DNA of 64,000 nt from Nematostella vectensis. Its lineage: Eukaryota; Cnidaria; Anthozoa; Actiniaria; Edwardsiidae. The notes under the pieces are model-generated. The model ran no database searches. It had not been told where the DNA came from and saw nothing but the letters and a program-made list of their open reading frames with translations. The position numbers and the translations under genes are program-made. Each line of letters begins with the position of its first letter. The stretch's first letter is position 1. This document shows positions 37,433 through 48,479 of the stretch, one piece after another. The DNA is taken from assembly GCF_932526225.1 (NCBI RefSeq), contig NC_064039.1:17850639-17914638 (forward strand). The letters are read 5' to 3'.

Positions 37433-39170
37433 CAAATATTGACTTTGGAGGAAAACAAACTGCAGAGCGCCTATATGGTTTTTCCAGAGCTTTCGAATGA
37501 ATCTATGCACGTTAAGATTGGAGGAGTTTGAGTTTTTCAGTGTTCAAATAAGGCCCTAAAAAGGTTCAAAATCTAAAAACTTCAAAAAACCAAAATTCTT
37601 AATACTTGTCCAAATGAGCCGAAAATGGTATCATTCGAACCCTGACATTCCCCGGCGTGTGTTGCGCTATTTTTTTTTCATAAGTGCGCATGCGCAGAAA
37701 TTTTTTCCAAAAAACTGTGTCCCGGAGGGTAGGGGACAACTTTTCGGGTCTATATACTTGAGCTAAAATTCTCAAACTCGGCAATATCTATGTACTCATA
37801 AAGGGCTATCTAACCCTGCAATCAGATTTCGAATCGATCAAGAATTGACAAAAGCCGCTAATCGTTTTCCCTACCTTCCGGGACATATTGAGTAGGGCCT
37901 GGGGACTAGGAATTAAGTCCGATTGATCTCAAACTTGGTCAGCATGAAGAAAGTATCAGCACTTAGTAAAGGTTAGAAAATCAAAAGCATAGCTTCGAAG
38001 TAAAGCTGTTGAAAAAGGCCGGGAAAAAGGCCAAATTGCACCTTCTCCCTAGAAAAACTTTGCAAATATTGACTTTGGAGGACAACAAACTGCCTAGCGC
38101 CTATATGGTTTTTCAAGAGCTTTCGAATGAGCCTATGCACGTTAAGATTGGATGAGTTTGAGTTTTTCAGTGTTCAAACAAGGTCCAAAATCTAAAAACT
38201 TCAAAAAACAAAACTTCTTAATACTTGTCCAAATGAGCCGAAAAAGGTATCATTCGAACCCTGACATTCCCCGGCGTGTGTTGCGCTATTCGGTTTTTCC
38301 ATAAGTGCGCATGCGCAGAAATTTTTTCCCAAAAAAACTGTGTCCCCCAGGGTAGGGGACAACTTTTCGGGTCTATATACTTGAGCTAAAATTCTCAAAC
38401 TCGGTAAGATCTATGTACTCATAAAGGGCTATCTAACCCTGCAATCAGATTTCGAATCGATCAAGAATTGACAAAAGCCGGTAATCTTTTTCCCTACCTT
38501 TAGAGACATTTTGAGTAGGGCCTGGGGACTAGGAATTAAGTCCGATTGATCTCAAACTTGGTCAGCATGAAGAAAGTATCAGCACTTAGTAAAGGTTAGA
38601 AAATCAAAAGCATAGCTTCAAAGTAAAGCTGTTAAAAAAGGCCGGAAAAAAGGCCAAATTGCACCTTCTCCCTAGAAAAACTTTGCAAATATTGACTTTG
38701 GAGGACAACAAACTGCCTAGCGCCTATATGGTTTTTCAAGAGCTTTCGAATGAGCTGATGCACGTTAAGATTGGATGAGTTTGAGTTTTTCAGTTGTCAA
38801 ACAGGGTCCAAAAGTGGTCCAAGGTAGAATATGAGCATTTCTGAAGTTAGTCGTAGCCTGCCCAAAGTCACGGGGAAGGTCAAACTATGCTAGTAGACAC
38901 TAACTAAGAAAGATTCAGGACAAAGATTGAAGTTTAGACTTTTTTTTGCAAACTTCCCAAAAAATTTTCTGTGCCGACGATTTCTTTCGATTTTCAAAAA
39001 ATTCCCACGAGCCAAGAATAAGCAGCAATTAATACTTTGATGTATGAGCTTAGTGTCCATGCGCATCTCTATATCATAAAAGAAAGAAATCTCCAGAAAC
39101 GATTTTGCAAGTACGACTTTTTGGGGGTTAAAAATGGTTCAAATTGCACATTCTACCAAAAATATTTTGG
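37433..39170 (+). repeat. HOR unit U23: M1 with deletions + M2-F + M3-c (1738 bp)
   Basis: M1 is 4 bp short. CTATTCGG before the T run has become CTAT followed by nine Ts (37668-37679 region), and one A is lost before CTGTGTCCC. It also has ATCGTTTTCC and GACATATTGAG. M3 class c has CAGGACAAAG near 38929. Confidence 0.94.
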
Positions 39171-40912
39171 CAAATATTGACTTTGGAGGAAAACAAACTG
39201 CAGAGCGCCTATATGGTTTTTCCAGAGCTTTCGAATGAATCTATGCACGTTAAGATTGGAGGAGTTTGAGTTTTTCAGTGTTCAAATAAGGTCCTAAAAA
39301 GGTCCAAAATCTAAAAACTTCAAAAAACCAAAATTCTTAATACTTGTCCAAATGAGCCGAAAATGGTATCATTCGAACCCTGACATTCCCCGGCGTGTGT
39401 TGCGCTATTCGGTTTTTTTCATAAGTGCGCATGCGCAGAATTTTTTTCCAAAAAAACTGTGGCCCGGAGGGTAGGGGACAACTTTTCGGGTCTATATACT
39501 TGAGCTAAAATTCTCAAACTCGGCAATATCTATGTACTCATAAAGGGCTATCTAACCCTGCAATCAGATTTCGAATCGATCAAGAATTGACAAAAGCCGC
39601 TAATCTTTTTCCCTACCTTCCGGGACATTTTGAGTAGGGCCTGGGGACTAGGAATTAAGTCCGATTGATCTCAAACCTGGTCAGCATGAAGAAAGTATCA
39701 GCACTTAGTAAAGGTTAGAAAATCAAAAGCATAGCTTCAAAGTAAAGCTGTTAAAAAAAGCCGGAAAAAAGGCCAAATTGCACCTTCTCCTTAGAAAAAC
39801 TTTGCAAATATTGACTTTGGAGGACAACAAACTGCCTAGCGCCTATATGGTTTTTCAAGAGCTTTCGAATGGGCCTATGCACGTTAAGATTGGATGAGTT
39901 TGAGTTTTTCAGTGTTCAAACAAGGTCCAAAATCTAAAAACTTCAAAAAACCAAACTTCTTAATACTTGTCCAAATGAGCCGAAAATGGTATCATTCGAA
40001 CTCTGACATTCCCCGGCGTGTGTTGCGCTATTCGGTTTTTCCATAAGTGCGCATGCGCAGAAATTTTTTCCCAAAAAAACTGTGTCCCGGAAGGTAGGGG
40101 ACAACTTTTCGGGTCTATATACTTGGGCTAAAATTCTCAAACTCGGTAAGATCTATGTACTCATAAAGGGCTATCTAACCCTGCAATCAGATTTCGAATC
40201 GATCAAGAATTGACAAAAGCCGGTAATCTTTTTCCCTACCTTTAGAGACATTTTGAGTACGGCCTGGGGACTAGGAATTAAGTCCGATTGATCTCAAACT
40301 TGGTCAGCATGAAGAAAGTATCAGCACTTAGTAAAGGTTAGAAAATCAAAAGCATAGCTTCAAAGTAAAGCTGTTAAAAAAGGCCGGAATAAAGGCCAAA
40401 TTGCACCTTCTCCCTAGAAAAACTTTGCAAATATCGACTTTGGAGGACAACAAACTGCCTAGCGCCTATATGGTTTTTCAAGAGCTTTCGAATGAGCCTA
40501 TGCACGTTAAGATTGGATGAGTTTGAGTTTTTCATTTGTCAAACAATGTCCAAAAGTGGTCCAAGGTAGAATATGAGCATTTCTGAAGTTAGTCGTAGCC
40601 TGCCCAAAGTCACGGGGAAGGTCCAACTATGCTAGTAGACACTAACTAAGAAAGATTCAGGACGAAGATTGAAGTTTAGACTTTTTTTTGCAAACTTCCC
40701 AAAAATTTTTCTGTGCCGACGATTTCTTTCGATTTTCAAAAAATTCCCACGAACCAGAAATAAGCAGCAAACAATACTTTCATGTATGACCTCAGTGTCC
40801 ATGCGCATCTCTATATCATAAGAGAAAGAAATCTCCAGAAACGATTTTGCAAGTACGACTTTTTGGGGGTTAAAAATGGTCCAATTTGCACATTCTACCA
40901 AAAATATTTTGG
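39171..40912 (+). repeat. HOR unit U24: variant M1 + M2-N + M3-a (1742 bp)
   Basis: It carries most of the linked variants of U6 and U10 (CTGTGGCCCGG, AAACCTGGTC, GAACTCTGAC, ACTTGGGCT) but CTGCAGAGCG in place of CTGCAAAGCG. The M2 tail is of the TTTAGAG type, and a private T lies at 40548 (CAAACAATGTCC). Confidence 0.95.
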
Positions 40913-42654
40913 CAAATATTGACTTTGGAGGAAAACAAACTGCAGAGCGCCTATATGGTTTTTCCAGAGCTTTCGAATGAATCTATGCACGTTAAGATTG
41001 GAGGAGTTTGAGTTTTTCAGTGTTCAAATAAGGCCCTAAAAAGGTCCAAAATCTAAAAACTTCAAAAAACCAAAATTCTTAATACTTGTCCAAATGAGCC
41101 GAAAATGGTATCATTCGAACCCTGACATTCCCCGGCGTGTGTTGCGCTATTCGGTTTTTTTCATAAGTGCGCATGCGCAGAAATTTTTTCCAAAAAAACT
41201 GTGTCCCGGAGGGTAGGGGACAACTTTTCGGGTCTATATACTTGAGCTAAAATTCTCAAACTCGGCAATATCTATGTACTCATAAAGGGCTATCTAACCC
41301 TGCAATCAGATTTCGAATCGATCAAGAATTGACAAAAGCCGCTAATCTTTTTCCCTACCTTCCGGGACATTTTGAGTAGGGCCTGGGGACTAGGAATTAA
41401 GTCCGATTGATCTCAAACTTGGTCAGCATGAAGAAAGTATCAGCACTTAGTAAAGGTTAGAAAATCAAAAGCATAGCTTCAAAGTAAAGCTGTTAAAAAA
41501 GGCCGGAAAAAAGGCCAAATTGCACCTTCTCCTTAGAAAAACTTTGCAAATATTGACTTTGGAGGACAACAAACTGCCTAGCGCCTATATGGTTTTTCAA
41601 GAGCTTTCGAATGGGCCTATGCACGTTAAGATTGGATGAGTTTGAGTTTTTCAGTGTTCAAACAAGGTCCAAAATCTAAAAACTTCAAAAAACCAAACTT
41701 CTTAATACTTGTCCAAATGAGCCGAAAATGGTATCATTCGAACCCTGACATTCCCCGGCGTGTGTTGCGCTATTCGGTTTTTCCATAAGTGCGCATGCGC
41801 AGAAATTTTTTCCCCAAAAAACTGTGTCCCGGAAGGTAGGGGACAACTTTTCGGGTCTATATACTTGAGCTAAAATTCTCAAACTCGGTAAGATCTATGT
41901 ACTCATAAAGGGCTATCTAACCCTGCAATCAGATTTCGAATCGATCAAGAATTGACAAAAGCCGGTAATCTTTTTCCCTACCTTTAGAGACATTTTGAGT
42001 ACGGCCTGGGGACTAGGAATTAAGTCCGATTGATCTCAAACTTGGTCAGCATGAAGAAAGTATCAGCACTTAGTAAAGGTTAGAAAATCAAAAGCATAGC
42101 TTCAAAGTAAAGCTGTTAAAAAAGGCCGGAATAAAGGCCAAATTGCACCTTCTCCCTAGAAAAACTTTGCAAATATCGACTTTGGAGGACAACAAACTGC
42201 CTAGCGCCTATATGGTTTTTCAAGAGCTTTCGAATGAGCCTATGCACGTTAAGATTGGATGAGTTTGAGTTTTTCATTTGTCAAACAAGGTCCAAAAGTG
42301 GTCCAAGGTAGAATATGAGCATTTCTGAAGTTAGTCGTAGCCTGCCCAAAGTCACGGGGAAGGTCCAACTATGCTAGTAGACACTAACTAAGAAAGATTC
42401 AGGACGAAGATTGAAGTTTAGACTTTTTTTTGCAAACTTTCCAAAAATTTTTCTGTGCCGACGATTTCTTTCGATTTTCAAAAAATTCCCACGAACCAGA
42501 AATAAGAAGCAAACAATACTTTCATGTATGACCTCAGTGTCCATGCGCATCTCTATATCATAAGAGAAAGAAATCTCCAGAAACGATTTTGCAAGTACGA
42601 CTTTTTGGGGGTTAAAAATGGTTCAAATTGCACATTCTACCAAATATATTTTGG
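40913..42654 (+). repeat. HOR unit U25: M1 + M2-W (tttagag tail) + M3-a' (1742 bp)
   Basis: It is the counterpart of U22 at 5222 bp, but with an ordinary M1. A private A near 42507 (AATAAGAAGC) distinguishes its M3. Confidence 0.95.
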
Positions 42655-44260
42655 CAAATATTGACTTTGGAGGAAAACAAACTGCAGAGCGCCTATATGG
42701 TTTTTCCAGAGCTTTCGAATGAATCTATGCACGTTAAGATTGGAGGAGTTTGAGTTTTTCAGTGTTCAAATAAGGCCCTAAAAAGGTTCAAAATCTAAAA
42801 ACTTCAAAAAACCAAAATTCTTAATACTTGTCCAAATGAGCCGAAAATGGTATCATTCGAACCCTGACATTCCCCGGCGTGTGTTGCGCTATTTTTTTTT
42901 CATAAGTGCGCATGCGCAGAAATTTTTTCCAAAAAACTGTGTCCCGGAGGGTAGGGGACAACTTTTCGGGTCTATATACTTGAGCTAAAATTCTCAAACT
43001 CGGCAATATCTATGTACTCATAAAGGGCTATCTAACCCTGCAATCAGATTTCGAATCGATCAAGAATTGACAAAAGCCGCTAATCGTTTTCCCTACCTTC
43101 CGGGACATATTGAGTAGGGCCTGGGGACTAGGAATTAAGTCCGATTGATCTCAAACTTGGTCAGCATGAAGAAAGTATCAGCACTTAGTAAAGGTTAGAA
43201 AATCAAAAGCATAGCTTCAAAGTAAAGCTGTTGAAAAAGGCCGGGAAAAAGGCCAAATTGCACCTTCTCCCTAGAAAAACTTTGCAAATATTGACTTTGG
43301 AGGACAACAAACTGCCTAGCGCCTATATGGTTTTTCAAGAGCTTTCGAATGAGCCTATGCACGTTAAGATTGGATGAGTTTGAGTTTTTCAGTGTTCAAA
43401 CAAGGTCCAAAATCTAAAAACTTCAAAAAACAAAACTTCTTAATACTTGTCCAAATGAGCCGAAAAAGGTATCATTCGAACCCTGACATTCCCCGGCGTG
43501 TGTTGCGCTATTCGGTTTTTCCATAAGTGCGCATGCGCAGAAATTTTTTCCCAAAAAAACTGTGTCCCCCAGGGTAGGGGACAACTTTTCGGGTCTATAT
43601 ACTTGAGCTAAAATTCTCAAACTCGGTAAGATCTATGTACTCATAAAGGGCTATCTAACCCTGCAATCAGATTTCGAATCGATCAAGAATTGACAAAAGC
43701 CGCTAATCTTTTTCCCTACCTTTAGAGACATTTTGAGTACGGCCTGGGGACTAGGAATTAAGTCCGATTGATCTCAAACTTGGTCAGCATGAAGAAAGTA
43801 TCAGCACTTAGTAAAGGTTAGAAAATCAAAAGCATAGCTTCAAAGTAAAGCTGTTAAAAAAGGCCGGAATAAAGGCCAAATTGCACCTTCTCCCTAGAAA
43901 AACTTTGCAAATATCGATTTTGGAGGACAACAAACTGCCTAGCGCCTATATGGTTTTTCAAGAGCTTTCGAATGAGCCTATGCACGTTAAGATTGGATGA
44001 GTTTGAGTTTTTCATTTGTCAAACAAGGTCCAAAAGTGGTCCAAGGTAGAATATGAGCATTTCTGAAGTTAGTCGTAGCCTGCCCAAAGTCACGGGGAAG
44101 GTCCAACTATGCTAGTAGACACTAACTAAGAAAGATTCAGGACGAAGATTGAAGTTTAGACTTTTTTTTGCAAACTTCCCAAAAAATTTTCTGTGCCGAC
44201 GATTTCTTTCGATTTTCAAAAAATTCCCACGAACCAGAAATAAGCAGCAAACAATACTTT
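42655..44260 (+). repeat. HOR unit U26: M1 with deletions + M2-F + truncated M3
   Basis: M1 (42655-43284, 630 bp) has the same 4-bp loss as U23. M2-F is 43285-43907. M3 (43908-44260) stops at the inversion after 353 bp. A private T lies near 43918 (ATATCGATTTT). Confidence 0.94.
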
Positions 44261-44263
44261 TTT
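44257..44263. other. Inversion junction between the two array arms
   Basis: The left-arm M3 matches other copies up to ACAATACTTT (ending 44260), where all others continue CATGTATG. From the C at 44257 onward the sequence CTTTTTTAACAG matches the reverse complement of a monomer end, as at 53622-53634. The four bases CTTT (44257-44260) fit both sides, so the join shows 4-bp microhomology and no filler. Left M3 is cut after 353 of 485 bp, and the first right-arm monomer keeps about 583 of about 633 bp. It could be a genuine inversion breakpoint or an assembly join. Confidence 0.93.
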
Positions 44264-45208
44264 AACAGCTTTAATTTGAAGCTAAGCTTTTGATTTTGTA
44301 ACCTTTACTAATTGCTGATACTTTCTTCATGATGACCAAGTTTGAGATCAATCGGACTTAATGCCTAGTCCCCAGGCCCTACTCAAAATGTCCCGGAAGG
44401 TAGGAAAAAAGATAAGCGGCTTTTGTCAATTCTTGATCGATTCGAAATCTGATTGCAGGGTTAGATAGCCCTTTATGAGTACATAGATCTTACCGAGTTT
44501 GAGAATTTTAGCTCAAGTATATAGACCTGAAAAGTTGTCCCCTACCCTCCGGGACACAGTTTCTTGGAAATAATTTCTGCGCATGCGTACTTATGAAAAA
44601 ACCGAATAGCGCAACACACGCCGGGGAATGTCAGGGTTCCAATGATACCATTTTCGGCTAATTTGGACAAGTATTAAGAATTTTGGTTTTTTGAAGTTTT
44701 TAGATTTTGGACCTTTTTTGGACCTTGTTTGAGCACTGAAAAACTCAATATCATCCAATCTTAACGTGCATAGGCTCATTCGAAAGCTCCTGAAAAACCA
44801 TATAGGCGCTAGGCAGTTTGTTGTCCTCCAAAGTCAGTATTTGCAAAGTTTTTCTAGGGAGAAGGTGCAATTTGGCCTTATTTCCGGCCTTTTTTAACAG
44901 CTTTACTTTGAAGCTATGCTTTTGATTTTCTAACCTTTACTAAGTGCTGATACTTTCTTCATGCTGACCAAGTTTGAGATCAATCGGACTCAATTCCTAG
45001 TCCCCAGGCCCTACTCAAAATGTCCCGGAAGGAAGGGAAAAAGATTACCGGCGTTTGTCAATTCTTGATCGATTCGAAATCTGATTGCAGGGTTAGATAG
45101 CCCTTTATTAGTATATATATCTTACCTAGTTTGAGAATTTTAGCTCAAGTATATAGACCCGAAAAGTTGTCCCCTACCCTCCGTGACACAGTTTTTTTTT
45201 TAAATTTC

Positions 45209-45220
45209 TGCGCTTGCGCA
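45209..45220. promoter_or_regulatory. Mutated palindrome in type f monomer
   Basis: The sequence reads TGCGCTTGCGCA, a single change that breaks the central CATG. Other mutated copies in the right arm are TGCGCATGCGTA (44578-44589, type g) and TGCACATGCGCA (46472-46483). A copy at 45851-45862 is intact. Confidence 0.6.
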
Positions 45221-45369
45221 CTTATGAAAAAACCGAATGGCGCAACACACGCCGGGGAATGTCAGGGTTCGAATGATACCATTTTCGGCTCATTTGGAAA
45301 AGTATTAAGAATTTGGGTTTATTGAAGTTTTTAGATTTTGGACCTTTTTTGGACCTTGTTTGAACACTG

Positions 45370-45384
45370 AAAAAAAAAAAAAAA
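45370..45384. repeat. A15 homopolymer tract
   Basis: Fifteen As replace the usual GAAAAACTCAAACTC context. The duplicate copy at 54736-54751 has sixteen, consistent with slippage after duplication. Confidence 0.8.
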
Positions 45385-46737
45385 CTCATCCAATCTTAAC
45401 GTGCATAGGCTCATTCGAAAGCTCCTGAAAAACCATATAGGCGCTAGGCAGTTTGTTGTCCTCCAAAGTCAATATTTGCAAAGTTTTTCTAAGGAGAAGG
45501 TGCAATTTGGCCTTTTTTCCGGCCTTTTTTAACAGCTTTACTTCGAAGCTATGCTTTTGATTTTCTAACTTTATCTTTACTAAATGCTGATACTTTCGTC
45601 ATGCTGACCAAGTTTGAGATCAATCGGACTTAATTCCTAGTCCCCAGGCCCTACTCAAAATGTCTCTGAAGGTAGGGAAAAAGATTAGCGGCTTTTGTCA
45701 ATTCTTGATCGATTCGAAATCTGATTGCAGGGTTAGATAGCCCTTTATGAGTACATAGATCTTACCGAGTTTGAGAATTTTAGCTCAAGTATATAGACCT
45801 GAAAAGTTGTCCCCTACCTTCCGGGACACAGTTTTTTTGGAAAAAATTTCTGCGCATGCGCACTTATGAAAAAAACGAATAGCGCAACACACGCCGGGGA
45901 ATGTCAGGGTTCGAATGATACCATTTTCGGCTCATTTGGACAAGTATTAAGAAGTTTTGTTTTTGGAAGTTTTTAGATTTTGGACCTTGTTTGAACACTG
46001 AAAAACTCAAACTCATCCAATCTTAACGTGCATAGGCTGATTCGAAAGCTCTTGAAAAACCATATAGGCGCTAGGCAGTTTGTTGTCCTCCAAAGTCAAT
46101 ATTTGCAAAGTTTTTCTAGGGAGAATGTGCAATTTGGCCTTTTTTCCGGCCTTTTTAACAGCTTTACTTTGAAGCTATGCTTTTGATTTTCTAACCTTTA
46201 CTAAGTGCTGATACTTTCTTCATGCCGACCAAGTTTGAGATCAATCGGACTTAATTCCTAGTCCCCAGGCCCTACTCAAAATGTCCCGGAAGGTAGGGAA
46301 AAAGATTAGCGGCTTTTGTCAATTCTTGATCGATTCGATATCTGATTGCAGGGTTAGATAGCCCTTTATGAGTACAAAGATATTGCCGAGTTTGAGAATT
46401 TTAGCTCAAGTATATAGACCCGAAAAGTTGTCCCCTACCCTCCGGGACACAGTTTTTTTGGAAAAAATTTCTGCACATGCGCACTTATGAAAAATCCGAT
46501 TAGCGCAACACACGCCGGGGAAAGTCAGGGTTCGAATGATACCATTTTCGGCTCATTTGGACAAGTATTAAGAATTTTGGTTTTTTGAAGTTTTTAGATT
46601 TTGGGCCTTTTTTGGACCTTGTTTGAACACTGAAAAACTCAAACTCCTCCAATCTTAACGTGCATAGATTCATTCGAAAGCCCTGGAAAAACCATATAGG
46701 CGCTCTGCAGTTTGTTTTCCACCAAAGTCAATATTTG

Positions 46738-48479
46738 CCAAAATATTTTTGGTAGAATTTGCAATTTGGACCATTTTCAACCCCCAAAAAGTCGTACTTG
46801 CAAAATCGTTTCTGGAGATTTCTTTCTCTTATGATATAGAGATGCGCATGGACACTAAGCTCTTACATCAAAGTCATGTTTGCTGCTTATTCTTGGCTCG
46901 TGGGAATTTTTTGAATATCAAAAGAAATCGTCGGCATAGAAAAATTTTTGAGTAGTTTGCAAAAAAAAAGTCTAAACTTCAATCTTCGTCCTGAATCTTT
47001 CTTAGTTAGTGTCTACTAGCATAGTTGGACCTTCCCCGTGACTTTGAGCAGGCTACGACTAACTTCAGAAATGCTCATATTCTACCTTGGACCACTTTTG
47101 GACCTTGTTTGACAACTGAAAAACTCAAACTCATCCAATCTTAACGTGCATAAGCTCATTCGAAAGCTCTTGAAAAACCATATAGGCGCTAGGCAGTTTG
47201 TTGTCCTCCAAAGTCAATATTTGCAAAGTTTTTCTAGGGAGAAGGTGCAATTTGGCCTTTTTTCCGGCCTTTTTTAACAGCTTTACTTTGAAGCTATGCT
47301 TTTGATTTTCTAACCTTTACTAAGTGCTGATACTTTCTTCATGCTGACCAAGTTTGAGATCAATCGGACTTAATTCCTAGTCCCCAGGCCCTACTCAAAA
47401 TGTCTCTGAAGGTAGGGAAAAAGATTAGCGGCTTTTGTCAATTCTTGATCGATTCGAAATCTGATTGCAGGGCTAGATAGCCCTTTATGAGTACATAGAT
47501 CTTACCGAGTTTGAGAATTTTAGCTCAAGTATATAGACCCGAAAAGTTGTCCCCTACCTTCCGGGACACAGTTTTTTTGGGAAAAAATTTCTGCGCATGC
47601 GCACTTATGAAAAAACCGAATAGCGCAACACACGCCGGGGAATGTCGGGGTTCGAATGATACCATTTTCGGCTCATTTGGACAAGTATTAAGAAGTTTGG
47701 TTTTTTGAAGTTTTCAGATTTTGGACCTTGTTTGAACACTGAAAAACTCAAACTCATCCAATCTTAACGTGCATAGGCCCATTCGAAAGCTCTTGAAAAA
47801 CCATATAGGCGCTAGGCAGTTTGTTGTCCTCCAAAGTCAATATTTGCAAAGTTTTTCTAGGTAGAAGGTGCAATTTGGCCTTTTTTCCGGCCTTTTTTAA
47901 CAGCTTTACTTTGAAGCTATGCTTTTGATTTTCTAACCTTTACTAAGTGCTGATACTTTCTTCATGCTGACCAAGTTTGAGATCAATCGGACTTAATTCC
48001 TAGTCCCCAGGCCCTACTCAAAATGTCCCGGAAGGTAGGGAAAAAGATTACCGGCTTTTGTCAATTCTTGATCGATTCGAAATCTGATTGCAGGGTTAGA
48101 TAGCCCTTTATGAGTACATAGATATTGCCGAGTTTGAGAATTTTAGCTCAAGTATATAGACCCGAAAAGTTGTCCCCTACCCTCCGGGACACAGTTTTTT
48201 TAGAAAAAATTTCTGCGCATGCGCACTTATGAAAAAACCGAATAGCGCAACACACGCCGGGGAATGTCAGGGTTCGAATGATACCATTTTCGGCTCATTT
48301 GGACAAGTATTAAGAATTTTGGTTTTTTGAAGTTTTTAGATTTTGGACCTTTTTAGGACCTTATTTGAACACTGAAAAACTCAAACTCCTCCAATCTTAA
48401 CGTGCATAGATTCATTCGAAAGCTCTGGAAAAACCATATAGGCGCTCTGCAGTTTGTTTTCCACCAAAGTCAATATTTG
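46738..48479 (-). repeat. Right-arm HOR unit R1: M3-e, M2, M1 (1742 bp)
   Basis: M3-e (46738-47223) is the main right-arm M3 class, with GCTCTTACATCAAAGTCATG, CGGCATAG and TTTGAGTAG. M2 (47224-47846) contains the perfect palindrome AGGGCTAGATAGCCCT. M1 is 47847-48479. Confidence 0.94.
47469..47484. repeat. Perfect 16-bp palindromic hairpin AGGGCTAGATAGCCCT
   Basis: Stem of 7, loop of 2. It is found in right-arm M2 copies here and at 52078-52093, 56836-56851 and 63671-63686. Other monomers carry AGGGTTAGATAGCCCT, with one imperfect pair. Confidence 0.65.

Larger units (their letters stand above)
1..44260 (+). repeat. Left arm: HOR satellite array, 1742-bp trimeric unit
   Basis: The arm is an uninterrupted head-to-tail array. 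The box CAAATATTGAC recurs at 355, 989 and 1612, giving steps of 634, 623 and 485 bp, and the triplet repeats every 1742 bp up to the inversion. Corresponding units differ at only a handful of positions across 44 kb, while M1, M2 and M3 within a unit differ clearly. That contrast defines a higher-order repeat homogenised by unequal exchange or conversion. No other sequence interrupts it. Sense orientation is arbitrary and defined here as the + strand. Satellite function (centromeric or otherwise) cannot be told from sequence alone. Confidence 0.97.
44261..46737 (-). repeat. Right-arm partial unit R0: truncated g + f + two monomers
   Basis: The first monomer (to 44843, type g) is cut by the inversion. 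It has divergent bases such as TTTAATTTGAAGC, TTTGTAACC, AATTGCTG and GCGCATGCGTAC. Type f (44844-45478) has TATTAGTATATATATC, GCGCTTGCGC and GAATGGCGC. Two further monomers follow (45479-46105 and 46106-46737). The order equals that inside R5 (53576-56104), of which this is a truncated copy. Confidence 0.92.

Noticed and set aside
44200-44320. Inversion junction as a fold-back sequencing artefact
   Set aside because: The arms are not reverse complements of one another. The right arm is a different subfamily with different unit order. A misjoin of two contigs remains possible.
44591-44779. 62-codon frame in type g monomers, starting at ATG
   Set aside because: It lies in a non-coding monomer that has no such frame in most homologues. 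It is low-complexity and duplicated with the 9365-bp block.
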